A stretch of DNA of 64,000 nt from Haliotis asinina (GCF_037392515.1 NC_090292.1:41350247-41414246); one strand, 5' to 3'; positions 13,508 through 26,525 are shown, numbered from the stretch's first letter. Made by a program: numbers and translations. Notes: generated from the letters alone by a model not told the origin.

Positions 13508-13715
13508 AGGTGAGTGAGTGAGTGAGTGAGTGAGTGAGTGAGTGAGTGAGTGAGGGAGTGAGTGAGGATTTACGCCGCTTTTAGCAATATTCAAGCAATA
13601 TAACGGCTGGGGGACACCAGAATTGAATTTCATTCGTTGTACCCAGTTTGGAAGTCGAACCTAGGCCTGTGGCGTAACGAGAGAACGCCTAAACTCCAAG
13701 CTACCCCAACGCTCC
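13508..13715 (-). mobile_element. Family B SINE with expanded (GTGA)n tail
   Basis: About 13 GTGA units, then gatttacgccgcttttagca to ccaagctacccc. Confidence 0.87.
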
Positions 13716-14199
13716 TCGTCGCTTTGGAAACAATGTCATCAGATTGAGCCAAAGAAAAACGTCAAGTGAGATACGCAGTTACATAGGTATTTGAGTACAG
13801 GGTTTTTATCGAAATAGACTGGAAACATTATACCCTGGTTAATCAAGTAACTAGCGATTTATATCAAGATCATACGTGTGTCTGTTTCCAGCCATCTATC
13901 CAATTCACGTTTACTCAGTGATCTATTTCAATATCCTTTAAATCATATTATAGTAACAGCTCGATCTTTGATCTCCGTCAAGAAATCTAATGAAAGGAAA
14001 GGATCTGGCCCCGATTTCTCAAAACAAACTTAAGTCTGAGATTTTATTCAAATTTGAGAAAACTCATTTCTCAGAATGAATGGAAATCGGCCCAAAACTC
14101 AGACTATAGGAAACAATTTGAGTTTCGTGAACAGATTACTTAAATTGTTTGGGTTTTATATGTCAAAAATGCAGTTGAGTTAAAAATTGAGCTGTTCAG

Positions 14200-14300
14200 C
14201 CCTAACCCTAACCCTAACCCTAACCCTAACCCTAACCCCAACCCCAACCCCAACCTTAACCCTAACCCTAACCCTAACCCTATTCCTTAAACTAACCCTA
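14200..14300 (-). repeat. Interstitial telomere-type tract (CCCTAA)n
   Basis: About 14 CCCTAA units with CCCCAA variants, in the opposite orientation to the 11.6-kb tract. Confidence 0.97.
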
Positions 14301-14701
14301 AAGAAGATTGTAACGGATATCCAAGGGAAAAAAAGCGCAAGTACTAAAATCCTGTGTCGAGTTGCACACATAGTTTTTAAACATTGTGGAGGATATCCCG
14401 TATTTTGTAGCCTTTCAAAGTTGAAGAAAATGGTAACATTTTAAAGTAAAACATTTGATAATGCCTGTAGGTATACCTAACTGTATAGGAAAAGCACTGC
14501 CGTTTTTTTATTCGAATCCCCATTCCTTGGACTGCATATTCCAAAGAAACCCCGAAAGGACTTTCTAGAACACATAGGTCCACCATTAGCAGCATGGTCT
14601 CTTTGACAACGCTTGACCGTTCAATATAATTTCATTGTTATAAAAACTCCGGGTTAGAATTCATCGTCAGTACCCCCATGCCTATCGTAAGAGGCGACCA
14701 G

Positions 14702-14825
14702 TTGGATCGGGTGGCCAGGCTCGTTGAGGATCGGGTGGCCAGGCTCGTTGAGGATCGAGTGGCCAGGCTCGTTGAGGATCGAGTGGCCAGGCTCGTTGAG
14801 GATCGGGTGGCCAGGCTCGTTGACC
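14702..14825. repeat. 24-bp tandem expansion inside a SINE
   Basis: Five copies of a 24-bp segment (ggatcgggtggccaggctcg core, A/G variants) that occurs once in normal family A SINEs. The preceding cctatcgtaagaggcgac is the normal SINE context. Confidence 0.93.
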
Positions 14826-14988
14826 CGGTTAAGACATGTCATCGCGTTTTCAGTGAGAAACAATTCTACTGCATCGTTCACAACGAGCGATCTTGAATGT
14901 TGGTCAGGCTTGACGAAGAGTAAGAGAGATGTAGATTGGCCGAGTGACGATACCACTCCAGTAAAATTACTCTGAGTATACATATACG

Positions 14989-14992
<4 letters not shown>

Positions 14993-15048
<56 letters not shown>
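14993..15048. repeat. (TG)n microsatellite
   Basis: About 27 uninterrupted TG units. Confidence 0.98.
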
Positions 15049-15053
<5 letters not shown>

Positions 15054-15765
15054 TCAACACAACGACCAGCCTTATATATACACAGTCACTGATTCTTGAG
15101 CATTCCAGCGAAGTATGGAAACTTCACGATCGGCCTCGCACACCAAAGGGAGGCAACTCTAAAGCGCTACCTAAAAGGCATACCACTATTAAGAAATGTG
15201 ATCCATAACAACTAACATTGTGCCCCAGTAGTAACTATCACTTAATCAATAACAATACAAATTACAGAAAATACACTCTCGTAACAACAGGCCGCCACCA
15301 TGTAGCTGGAATATTGCTGAGCGCGGCGTAAAACTCACTCACTCGTTGTTTTCAAAGTTTCAGAATTTATCCCTCTCAAGGAGTATACTGGATTGAGCAT
15401 ATATATTGTTATAGGTTATAACGTAAAGTCAATGGTAAAAAGACGATTATTTTGTATCAAAACACCATTACCAAGACGAAAGTTAAACCCTAGTAGAGCA
15501 CAGCAACCAGGTTAGTAGGGCTGGGACGCGCGCCAGGGTACTCGAATCCTGGTCAGACACAGATGGAATCGAGTCCTTTTGATTTTCTAAGAATCGAGTA
15601 CCCGGAAAGGGAGATAACTAAAGACAAGGGCAGATGATGACTTGTCTTTTTCATTATGAACGTAATACTCAGGTATTATCCTGTTAATGGAGCTTATTAT
15701 TCATGAGTGTAAGTTATTTGCTAATGTGCAGCGAGTAGTCTAGTTACAGTAACAGCATAAACGAA

Positions 15766-16048
15766 ATGAGTGAGTGAGTGAGTTTAGTTTTACGCCGCAC
15801 TCAGCAGTATTCCAGCTATATGGCGGCGGTCTGTAAATAATCGAGTCTGGACCAGACAATCCAGTGATCAACAACATGAGCATCGATCAGCGCAACTGGG
15901 AACTGATGGCATGTGTCAACCAAGTCAGCGAGCCTGACCATCCGATCCCGTTAGTCGTCTCTTACGACAAGCTGAGTCGCCTTTTATGGCAAGCATGGCT
16001 CGCTGAAGGCCTGTTCTACCCCGGGACCTTCACGGGTCAGCATAAATG
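15766..16048 (-). mobile_element. Family A SINE, near full length
   Basis: Best copy. Read on the minus strand from CCCGTGAAGGTCCCGGGGTA to (ACTC)n. Internal landmarks are the taagagacgactaacggga, tggtccagactcgatta and gaatactgctgagtgcggcg segments. I see no clear pol III boxes. The tail module (gctgagtgcggcgtaaaact then ACTCACTC) is shared with family B. Confidence 0.9.
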
Positions 16049-16549
16049 AAAAGTGAAACAAGTGTAGATTTACTAGATTAAAGTCAGTTTTAATGTCTTC
16101 TTACCACCCTTCAAAGTTTCTATCAAACCGTGACTGAATTTTCAGATGTGCTATATTCCTTTCATTTCCTGGTACCGATTCGGGTAAGTGCAAACGGGGT
16201 ACTCGATTCATACCCGTCCCAGCGGAAGAAGTTTCATAAGGTAGGTGTAAATATCACCAAGAACAAATTTTAGCATTGAAAATGTTTTCTTTGCTATTTA
16301 CATTACCACAAGAATAGAATTTGGAGCATAACCTTTGTTGTAGCTACAATGAGAATGTGAGTTAGTTTATGTAAACACTGAGCATGTATAGATGTTGCTG
16401 CAACTGTTTCATGTTACCGTCCACAAGCGCCTTGTTGCGTCGGAATTATCTGTAATCATAACAGAGTTAGTGTTACATGAAGCATTACTGATACAGTTCG
16501 ATAGCATACATGTGCTTCTGACATTTCTACGAAGTCCACCTACGTTACA

Positions 16550-16722
16550 AGTGAGTGAGTGAGTGAGTTTGGTTTTACGCCGCTTTTAGCGATATTCCAG
16601 CGATATCACGGCGGGGGACACAGGAAAATGGGCCTCACACATTGTACCCATATAGGAAATCGAACCCGGGTCTTCGGCGTGACGAACGAACGCTTTAACC
16701 ACTAGGCTACCCCACCGCCCCC
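16550..16722 (-). mobile_element. Family B SINE
   Basis: gtgagtgagtttggttttac to accactaggctaccccaccg. Confidence 0.9.
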
Positions 16723-16925
16723 ACGTTACAAGTGTGATCAATTAGCTAATGTGCGTGGGCTGTACATCGCTCTGCAATAAACCGATACAAAAACAAAGTC
16801 CTCTTTTGCAATAAAAGTGTTATTGAAAATATCCATGATGACAATTTATCTTACCTTCATGTAAAATACTTCAGTGTCATGTGTCAGTGACGCTTTTATA
16901 ATTTCCTGTGTCAACCCCTTTCAGA

Positions 16926-17180
16926 TGTAACCCGTGAAGGTCCCGGGGTAGAATAGGCCTTCAGCAACCCATGCTTGTCGTAAAAGGCGACTAACGGGAT
17001 CGGGTGGTCAGGCTCGCTGACTTGGTTGACACGTGTCATCGGTTCCCAGTTGTGCAGATCGATGCTCATGTTGTTAATCACTGGACTGTCTGGTCCAGAC
17101 TCGATTATTTACAGACCGCCGCCATATGGTTGGAATACTGCTGAGTGCAGCCTAAAATTATACTCACTCACTCACTTGTC
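16926..17180 (+). mobile_element. Family A SINE, near full length
   Basis: Begins aacccgtgaaggtcccgggg and ends in ACTCACTCAC. Diverged near the tail (gcctaaaattatactcact). Confidence 0.9.
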
Positions 17181-17189
17181 AGAATATGT

Positions 17190-17830
17190 TTCGCTTTGTT
17201 TAAAAATTCAGTCCAGAGACAGACGCCATTTTGTTTACATGTCCTACGGTCGTTAGCGATCTCCTAAATAAAATAAAATGATATTTTGTACATTCAACAT
17301 TGCCGTAAGATACGGGTAACGTTGTATGTCTCTCCCTCTGGGAATACGGTCTGATTTACGCCTTTTTGTAGTCGTGTTATCCCTCATCTACCGGATCTTG
17401 TGGCACTGCTGCAAAGAGGCTTGCATCAGACCGTATCCCCCCGAGAGAAGCATAGGGCTCCCAATAAACTGAGGTGTGTGGGGAGGGGAGGAGAGAGAGC
17501 ATTCATATTATTCTGTGTGAGGAAAGACGTTGTGGATATAAAATTTTCGTTTTCTTTTCAACTGAAAACTGAAGATCCATTGTTAAATGTGATTGTATAT
17601 TTAACCATTATTCATTCCTGCAACAGTCTGTAATAAGTAATCAGTGGCATGGAAATTTGTGTATAATCAAATTTGTTTAAGGAAGACTCTAAGGAAGAAA
17701 TTCGCAAATATGTGGAACGTGCAGCCTAAAACATATTTATTTTCGGAGATTAAGTATCCAGAACACTCATCAGCATATGCGTAAAAAGTTTGAATTTACA
17801 TTTTCACGTTTTTTTCACAAATCGAACATC
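17190..17830. other. No gene seen
   Basis: Unique sequence before the 60-bp satellite. Open frames are short and lack splice or domain support. Confidence 0.5.
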
Positions 17831-17835
17831 GAATT

Positions 17836-19200
17836 GTTAGATTCCCATTCCCAGCACGTCCCCTTGTTGGCGGGATGTTATCGTGCACCCTTATATAAGT
17901 TCTTGCATGTCCTACATGTTCTCTTGTTGGCGGGATGTTATCGTGCACACTTATATAAGTTCTTGCATGTCCTACATGTTCTCTTGTTGGCAGGATGTTA
18001 TCGTGCACACTTATATAAGTTCTTGCATGTCCTACATGTTCTCTTGTTGGCGGGATGTTATCGTGCACCCTTATATAAGTTCTTGCATGTCCTACATGTT
18101 CTCTTGTTGGCGGGATGTTATCGTGCACACTTATATAAGTTCTTGCATGTCCTACATGTTCTCTTGTTGGCGGGATGTTATCGTGCACACTTATATAAGT
18201 TCTTGCATGTCCTACATGTTCTCTTGTTGGCGGGATGTTATCGTGCACACTTATATAAGTTCTTGCATGTCCTACATGTTCTCTTGTTGGCGGGATGTTA
18301 TCGTGCACACTTATATAAGTTCTTGCATGTCCTACATGTTCTCTTGTTGGCGGGATGTTATCGTGCACCCTTATATAAGTTCTTGCATGTCCTACATGTT
18401 CTCTTGTTGGCGGGATGTTATCGTGCACACTTATATAAGTTCTTGCGTGTCCTACATGTTCTCTTGTTGGCGGGAGGTTATCGTGCACACTTATATAAGT
18501 TTTTGCATGTCCTACATGTTCTCTTGTTGGCGGGATGTTATCGTGCACACTTATATAAGTTCTTGCATGTCCTACATGTTCTCTTGTTGGCGGGATGTTA
18601 TCGTGCACCCTTATATAAGTTCTTGCATGTCCTACATGTTCTCTTGTTGGCGGGATGTTATCGTGCACCCTTATATAAGTTCTTGCATGTCCTACATGTT
18701 CTCTTGTTGGCGGGATGTTATCGTGCACACTTATATAAGTTCTTGCATGTCCTACATGTTCTCTTGTTGCGGGATGTTATCGTGCACACTTATATAAGTT
18801 CTTGCATGTCCTACATGTTCTCTTGTTGGCGGGATGTTATCGTGCACACTTATATAAGTTCTTGCATGTCCTACATGTTCTCTTGTTGGCGGGATGTTAT
18901 CGTGCACCCTTATATAAGTTCTTGCATGTCCCACAAGTTCTCTTGTTGGCGGGATGTTATCGTGCACCCTTATATAAGTTCTCGCATGTCCTACATGTTC
19001 TCTTGTTGGCGGGATGTTATCGTGCACCCTTATATAAGTTCTTGCATGTCCTACATGTTCTCTTGTTGGCGGGATGTTACCGGGCACTCTTATATAAGTT
19101 CTTGCATGTCCCACAAGTTCTCTTGTTGGCGGGATGTTATCGTGCACCCTTATATAAGTTCTCGCATGCCCTATATGTTCTCTTGTTGGCGGGATGTTCT
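17836..19200. repeat. 60-bp satellite array, about 22 copies
   Basis: Nearly identical 60-bp units, each with ttatataagttcttgcatgt and gttggcgggatgttatcg. One single-base deletion near 18770 shifts the register. A decayed tail runs to about 19450. Several frames on both strands are open for 300-500 codons because the unit lacks stops in those frames. No homology to a protein family and no start or splice context supports coding. Confidence 0.97.
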
Positions 19201-19509
19201 CCCGTTTGATATAAGTTCTCGCATGCCCTGTGTGTTCTCACGTGTCCTACATGTTCTCTTGGTGGTGGGATGTTCTCGCATGCTCCAAATATTTTCTTCT
19301 TGGCGGGGTGTTCTCGTACACCTAATAGGTTCTCGCATACCCTATACGTTCTCGCATGCAGTATAGGTTGTCTGTTGGCGAGATGTTCAAGTGTACCCTG
19401 TACGTTCTCGCCCGAGCTTAAGTTCTCTGGTTGGCGTGATGTTGTAGAAACTGGAGGAAAACGTTATTATGTCAACACGTAGCAGTCGGAGTCCAGTGGA
19501 TAAAGCGTA

Positions 19510-19640
19510 CCAGTGAGTATGGCTTAACGCCGCTTTTAGCAAACTTCCAGCAATATGACAGCTGGAGAGAACAGAAATGGATTCACGCACTGACCCCGGG
19601 TCTACGGCGTGGCGAGCGAACGCTTTAACCGGTTAGCTAC
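19510..19640 (-). mobile_element. Family B SINE, degraded
   Basis: gtgagtatggcttaacgccg to aaccggttagctacc, next to the decayed end of the 60-bp satellite. Confidence 0.78.
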
Positions 19641-19654
19641 CTTACCTCACCTGT

Positions 19655-20820
19655 AAGTGTATGTTAAAGTATGGGATTTACGATCACCTTCTCACAACCT
19701 TCGTTCGATGCATGATACGGTTGCAATACATGAAGCTGAGATACTACATGAAAGATCCCTCACTAGAAGAGAATTACTGCTTTTTAGCCATTCCACGTGA
19801 GATAATATTATTATCATAATATTTTATTACTATATATGCGCACAAAAATCACTTTCATAGCGATCTGCAAACTCTTCGCCCTCCCACGCGGCCACGTTCA
19901 ACCGTTCCTAGGGTAAAGTCAACACTTATCAAGCAGCGATACAGTTTTGTGGTCAACATGCTGATTCATGCTTTAGTTCAGAACAACAGTACTGCAATGG
20001 CCGACAACGTGCTCTTTGTCTACGCATAACAATTGTACGAAAACATCTTGACATTCATGTAGATTTTGAAGTACGTACTTTGGAGTACATTTCAGGTTGA
20101 AGTTTTTTGTTCAGCTCTTGACTTCTAAACGTGAATTATATTTGAGAGGATGAAGCAATACCACGAGATTACGACAGCGCTAGGGCCTTTAAACCTCATA
20201 TGAAGTTAAGGGGACGTTGGGGTAGTCTAGTGATTAAAGCGTTCGCATCTATATTCGATGTTTGATGTTCTTTCTAAACGTATTTACTGTACTTCTGGGG
20301 AAAATAATATCAGAATGTTTATTCCTATAAAATGGAGTTGAATATTAACATAAATATTATTAACTTCACGTAAAGCATCGGACTTACAACGGGAATTAAA
20401 CCCAAATAGACACTTAAAAGCACAGACCTTACACAAATCTTATGTCACCCATTGAAAGGTATAAATGACACAAAATCTCTAGATATTCTAGAGATCTAGG
20501 TTAAATATCAGTTATAAAGTGACATGCAAATTCGAAAAAGAGGACTTAGTCCGTTTATATAACATTTTTTGGAATGAAATATATTCGTCTTAACAGTAAA
20601 TTAGAATAATGAGAGTTTAAAACATGGGACAGGTCAGGACGAAAACGCTAGCCTGAAAAAAATCTCACGAACATGACCAGCGGACTGTCCTTGTATCTTA
20701 AAATCTCTTCTTTATTTTATTTATTTTTTCTTGGGTTGTGTTTTTTCCGGTTTTTGAAAAAAACGACGGATGACATATTTTATGTAATACCAGTATGACA
20801 TTTGTAGAGTTAATACTAAT
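19655..20820. other. No gene seen
   Basis: A/T-rich. Holds a partial unit of the 35-kb tandem repeat near 19655 and a family B head scrap (ggggtagtctagtgattaaa) near 20219. Confidence 0.55.
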
Positions 20821-20885
20821 CATCAGTGAGTGAGTGAGTTGTGTTTTACGCCGCTGTTAGCAGTAGACCAATCTTAACAACAGCG

Positions 20886-20889
20886 GGGT

Positions 20890-20928
<39 letters not shown>

Positions 20929-20930
20929 TG
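20886..20930. repeat. (GT)n microsatellite
   Basis: About 20 GT units followed by a G-rich run, between the tail of one SINE and the head of another. Confidence 0.97.
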
Positions 20931-20944
20931 GGGGGAGGGGGGGG

Positions 20945-21105
20945 CTGAGGGGGTTAGTCTAGTGGTTAAAGCCGTTGTTCGTCACGACGAAGATTCGAGT
21001 TCGATTCCCCACATGGGTATAATGTGTGAAGGCCATTTCTGATGTCCCCCGCCGTGATAATGATGGAATATTGCAAAACGCTGTCTAAAACCAAACTGAC
21101 TCACT
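20945..21105 (+). mobile_element. Family B SINE
   Basis: Head gttagtctagtggttaaagc, B box GTTCGATTCCC, tail ctgactcact. Confidence 0.85.
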
Positions 21106-22984
21106 AATTCGACAACTGCAAAATTGCCTTTTTTTCAAATACGCTTGTACTAAGAGTCTGGCAATCTGACAAAAGTGCGCGCAGTATGTTCTACATATGG
21201 CCATGAGTGTCCGCCAATAAAACAACAGCGCTTCTATTTTAGTCAAAGTGTTTAGAAACACACAAGGACATTTATGACAAACGTGTGAATGTATATATGA
21301 GGACGTCCACAGACACAGGGCACACGTGGATAACCGAGCCGCCGGCTTTCCGACACGTGGACGATCTCTCATTGACGTCATCGCTTCACCAAATGGTTTT
21401 ATTACTCCACACGGCGCTTTCACATATGTCTCTGTAAGGAGCAGCGTTTGTAATTGTATCTTTTGTTGACGGTAGCTGACGTAAAGAGTTTTTCTGCTGA
21501 CGTATCTTATTTTATGAACCTTTCTGACGATGTAATATTTTTTAAATTATAGAAATGTTTTGGGTGTTTTCAGCGAACAAGGTCGCCAATGTCCAATGGG
21601 CAAAACGATTGCAAAGTGATTGTAGTAGTAGTAGTAAAGATCTACTTAGTCCCATCAATTGTGAATAGCAGTATTTTGATCATCATAAATAAGACAAATC
21701 TTCATAACAGCTCCCTGAGGATCATACACAGGCTGGGATATCACTTTTGTTTGCTTTTATTGTCGTATTTTATTATTATTATTATTATTATTTTATTTTT
21801 TTATTTTTTTTTGGGGGGGTGACATTTTTTTGTTTGTTTTTGTTTCTTTATTTTTTGTTTGTTCGTCTTGCTTTGATATGGTTTGTTTTGATTTGATTGT
21901 TGGGGTGTTTTTTTTGTTTTGTTTGTGCTTTTGTTTTTTAAACTAAGCCTTCTCCTGATATCGCTTGTAGCCATGAGCCTATGAAAATCCGGACTAGAAT
22001 TGATATTCATTAAGAGGCGACTAAGGGGATCGGGGATCAGGCTGGCTGAATCCCATGATGTTGATCACTGGCCATGGATTGTCTGGTCAAGACTCGATTA
22101 CTTACAGACCTGTCATACAGCTAGAACATTGCGTAATACGATAAACAATCATAGCGAGTCACACGTATTAGTTAAAACCTCTGTGTACCTATAGGAACAC
22201 ATCGTCAAGCTCACAAACGGAAGTTACGTTTTAAAAATTCCTCAGCCTTTCTGTCATCCGATGTGACAAAAAACATAAGGAAATAGGTTACACAAAAGTG
22301 CAAACTTAGCATCATGTACTTTATCTAAAGTGCACATTTTCACAAAGTCAAGATTTTTAAAAAAAATCCTTGTCAAAGGTTGCCTGAAATGTAGGCTAAC
22401 GAAGTTGCTTTGCCCTGCCCCAACCGCAAAAGACACAGCGAAAGGGCATGTGTGTGGGGACTATGACGTCATTGCGCTGAATGGTTCCTGGGAAATATAT
22501 ACATATATCACTTTCCTGCAGGCAATGCTCGTTATTTAACATCGTTATAGATATGGTTAAAGGAATTCTTTTTCTATTAATAACTCGGAATGGCCAACAT
22601 ATGGTTTAAGCCGGGCTTGAGGTGCTATGACAAGCTTGTCCGAAGGACACAGAAAGATTTTCTTTTGTAGATTTTCGTCGTTCTAAAAGTACAGATCCGA
22701 AAGTGTATGTACTTTAAAAGTTTATTTGAATTGTGAAATAGACTTTACAAGATTAATTATCCCCCAAATTGACATCATTTACATGGCTTGGTACATCTCA
22801 TGGCCGTGGTAACGTTGTTTAATGCTGAATTCGGCAACATTCCAAGTATGCAGCTGTGGTTTTTAGTAATCGAGTTTATACCACACAAGCCAGTGATTGA
22901 TATCATGAGCGTCAAAGACGGATAATATGCAGCAAGACCAAGCAAACCCGTTGGCTCCTTGTCGAACAGAATAGAATGGTGAGC

Positions 22985-23055
22985 TTAGTGCTCTCGCGCG
23001 CGCTCTCCCCCCCCCCCCCCCCCACACACACACACCCCACCCCACCCCCCTTCGA
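22985..23055. repeat. C-rich/(CA)n low-complexity tract
   Basis: gcgcgcgctctc, then a C run, then cacacacac and accccaccc. Confidence 0.95.
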
Positions 23056-23354
23056 TACATTTGTGCAGATAGTGTGTGACGACGAATGTACATTGGTGCA
23101 GTGAGTGCCTGAGAGAATGTAGTTTTACGCCGCTTGTAGCGTTACTTACGGTTTTATTACTTTCGTAATATCACGGCCTGGAACTCCAGGAATGGGTCTG
23201 GAATCGAAACGAGCGAATTCGAGACTACCAGCAATCAGTGTAATATTCCGTCTATATACCGGAAGTATTTTACTTTTTTTACAGCTTTTGAAGTGTATAT
23301 GGGGCTAAAAATATTCCTAAAACTTTTTTTGTAAGTTTTCATTTTGGCTAATAG

Positions 23355-23510
23355 AGGGGTAGACGAGTGGGTAAAGCGTTGGGTCATCACTCCGAAGCCC
23401 CGAATTCGATTCTCATGGGTACAATGTGTGAAATCCATTTCTGGTATCCCCGTCATGATACTGATGAAAGAGGCGTAAAACGCAACTCACTCACTCACTC
23501 ACTCACTCAC
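23355..23510 (+). mobile_element. Family B SINE
   Basis: Head agaggggtagacgagtgggt, expanded tail (ACTC)n. A degraded inverted copy lies at 23105-23225. Confidence 0.8.
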
Positions 23511-23989
23511 CGTGCTCTTTATATGCAATACTGTTTTATCTTATAACAGTCATGGTAGTTTTAAGCTGCCGATTGGACACGTGTTACGTCAATTCTTTCA
23601 CAGAACAAGCTTCCAGATTAATAATATATGTCTGTTACGTTTTTGTCATTGATCATTTTCAACCTCTACATCTTTAACTCGAAGAAAACCCACAAGTCTC
23701 AGAATAAGAAAGTAACTGTAGTAACCATCAAAACGACAGTTAACATCCACATTGTTTTATTTTTTTATAAATGCAGAACACAAACAAACCTTGATGACAA
23801 AGGCATTTAACTATGAATAGAACGGAACTGTTTTACTGCCAGTGGATATCCTCAGCGACAACATATTGCAAATGAACATAGCGAAAGAAAATTATCTGCC
23901 CTGTATACAGAGTTACAAGTAGTAGTATCTTTATGAGCCGTACATAGTGTACGACCAACAACACTTCAGTCATCAGGATTCGATTCCGT

Positions 23990-24190
23990 GCTGTGTGACT
24001 TGGACTGGTGCAACCCAAAATTACGAAGCGCAACCTCGTCAGTAACCTAACTTGCACCAGGTGCAAGTAATTGTTTGAGTGGGTAAGCTTCTGAATAGAG
24101 CATCTAAATATTTGCATCTAGATATTGCAATAAAAGCAGTGCACCTGGAATTCGGCTGGTGCAACTGGGTTTTTATCTTAGTAAATGTTA
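23990..24190. repeat. Dispersed repeat with ttgcaccaggtgcaag palindrome
   Basis: Shares cttgcaccaggtgcaa and the tggtgcaactgggttttt block (inverted) with 33925-34065. Unclassified repeat; no protein match recognised. Confidence 0.6.
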
Positions 24191-24199
24191 ACATCTCTT

Positions 24200-25620
24200 A
24201 AATCGAGCCATCATTTATTCAATCATTCGTTCATTCATCCATTCATTCAATTATTCGTTCGTTTACGAGAAACCCCTCCATCCCCAGTATTATTAACTGA
24301 ACAGAGCACAACACCCTATGCGTTACTTATATATAGCGATATATATAGCGATAATCTTTCACCACAAGTCCTATGATAATCAGTGGTGGATTTGGTTTCT
24401 GATTCCCAACACTATTGGCTCCTTCACTGCCCTTTAACTGGCCCAAAGTTCAGGTCGCCCTTGTAATAACCCTGATGTGTGAAATCAAGACAAACTAACA
24501 CAACATGTTAAAACATAATGCAAAATGTAAACAATGTAAAAAACTGTTTTTATTGCAACTTGTAAAAGATCAACAAAATCTGTAAAATATAGCTTTGTTG
24601 TAGTGTATAAGTCTTGGTAGCTGAAATCAATTTTTAGTAACTTTATTGTTTTTCAAACTTAAACTAAGCTATTCCAATATTACTTTCAAAATTAACCAAA
24701 TTTCTAACTTGAAATCTGATCTTTTGAGTTATTTAACATGAAAGTAAAGCTGAATATTATGTAATATACATGTATAGAGATACTTGATATCATAATCCAT
24801 GTTCGATAGTATCCAAGGAAATCAATTTATTCTTCATAGTATTTTTACATAAATGGTCATATGGGTTGTATTCAATATGTCCTATTTAAGGAGGTTTTAC
24901 TTTTTTCCCCTTTTTTATCCTACACCACTTTGGGGAAATAAAATTACCCTTTGTCTGTCAAGAAGGGGTTTATCAATTAATAATGATGCTTGGTACGGTA
25001 GCCAAAGTTCAACTTGAAATTCAGCAGGTATCAGGGTTTTGGGGTGTTTGGGGAATATTTTTCTTTTTGTTAGTTTTGTTGAGAGACCAGGTTTGAGTTC
25101 AGGTTTGTCCCATTTAGCAAATCATTTTCCTTCACGGAATTCATGTCTTACTTTTGTTGGTAGACAGAAACATAGGGTATTATTTAATCTCACCTCACAT
25201 ATGAAATGCAACAAATCCTGACAAAAACGTTTGAGCTAATCTCATAGGAATTTCGAAAAACACTTTGAATTAATTTTAAAGAAATATCAGATTTAGCATG
25301 ATGCATTTACATGTAATATATTACTTCGTGATGTGAAAATTACTGTGTTGCTGGACACAAATATGTTTTAGAAATGGCAAATTTATCTTGCAGTGTAATG
25401 GAAATGCACGATGCATCATATGTATAGAATGGCAAAATCACAAACCATCTTAGAAATTCCAATCATAATTAAACATTTAATCACATAGACCGTTGTGTTT
25501 TCTGTGACATTCTTGTAATAAATTGATGTGGTGTCGAGCATTAGTACAAATGGAACCTGTACAAATTAACATCCTGAATAGCTGAATAAGTGCTGAAAGG
25601 TTTGACCTCATTGTAGAAGC
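24200..25620. other. A/T-rich stretch without visible gene
   Basis: Unique, A/T-rich, with fewer SINEs than the rest of the window. No domain-bearing frame on either strand. Confidence 0.5.
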
Positions 25621-25627
25621 AGTCCAG

Positions 25628-25639
25628 AACAATATGAGA

Positions 25640-25685
<46 letters not shown>
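25628..25685. repeat. (AG)n microsatellite
   Basis: About 28 AG units. Lies in an A/T-rich stretch without visible genes. Confidence 0.98.
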
Positions 25686-25689
<4 letters not shown>

Positions 25690-25907
25690 TGAGAATACCG
25701 TGCGTACAGTAGTACATACATAACAAGTAGTTTCTGAAATAAATACACGACATGGATCTTCTACATGTTTCAGTTGTATCCTCTCCCTGGGGACATATAT
25801 ACCCTTCTCCTGCTGCTGGCAACATAATAGACAGGGAGTCAACTAACAATAATAATGAATATAATAAAGCGCCGTAACCATCCACAATATGCATGCTCAA
25901 AGCGCAT

Positions 25908-25912
<5 letters not shown>

Positions 25913-25968
<56 letters not shown>

Positions 25969-25972
25969 AAGA
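25913..25972. repeat. (GA)n microsatellite
   Basis: About 28 GA units ending in gaaagcgaaagag. Confidence 0.98.
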
Positions 25973-26329
25973 GAAAGCAAATAAAAATTAAAAAATAGAA
26001 AATAGAAATAAAAATACATTCTTCTCTGTCCATTTCATCCTATTTAAGAAAAAGTATTAAGTTAGCGGTATTAAATCCAAAGAATTAATTATAAACGTAC
26101 AGTCCACCTAGTCAGCACTCAATATTTATACATGATTTTATTTTCTTTACATATAAATACACTCTTGTTTAATGGTGCAATGATGGACTCTTCGACAATG
26201 AACTTGCTTTTTCGGCAGAAATTTATGACATTTCAAGTTTGGCAAGGGTCACATGTGGCATGGGTCTTTTCTCAATCCAATCTCCATGAGAGCACAATAT
26301 CATACGCAAAAATACAGACTTTTGGCTCT

Positions 26330-26525
26330 TTTTTGTTTGTTTGTTTGTTGTTTCTTGGGTTTGGGGTTTTTGTTCGTTTGTTTGTTTGTTTTGCTTTGGG
26401 GTTTTTTTTGTTTTGTTTTGTTTTTTTTGTTTTTTTAAGTTTTTTTTTGTTTGTTTCTTTGTTTTTTGTTGTTGTTTTTTTTTTTTTTACCTTTTCCTTT
26501 TTGTTTTGTACTGTTTTTTATTCTA
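26330..26525. repeat. T-rich (TTTG)n-type low-complexity tract
   Basis: Long T runs with interspersed G. The 212-codon open frame over it is a Phe/Val/Leu artefact. Confidence 0.9.

Noticed and set aside
17777..19366. 529-codon open frame and other long frames on both strands
   Set aside because: They arise from a stop-free 60-bp repeat. Several frames are open at once, which argues against selection for one protein.
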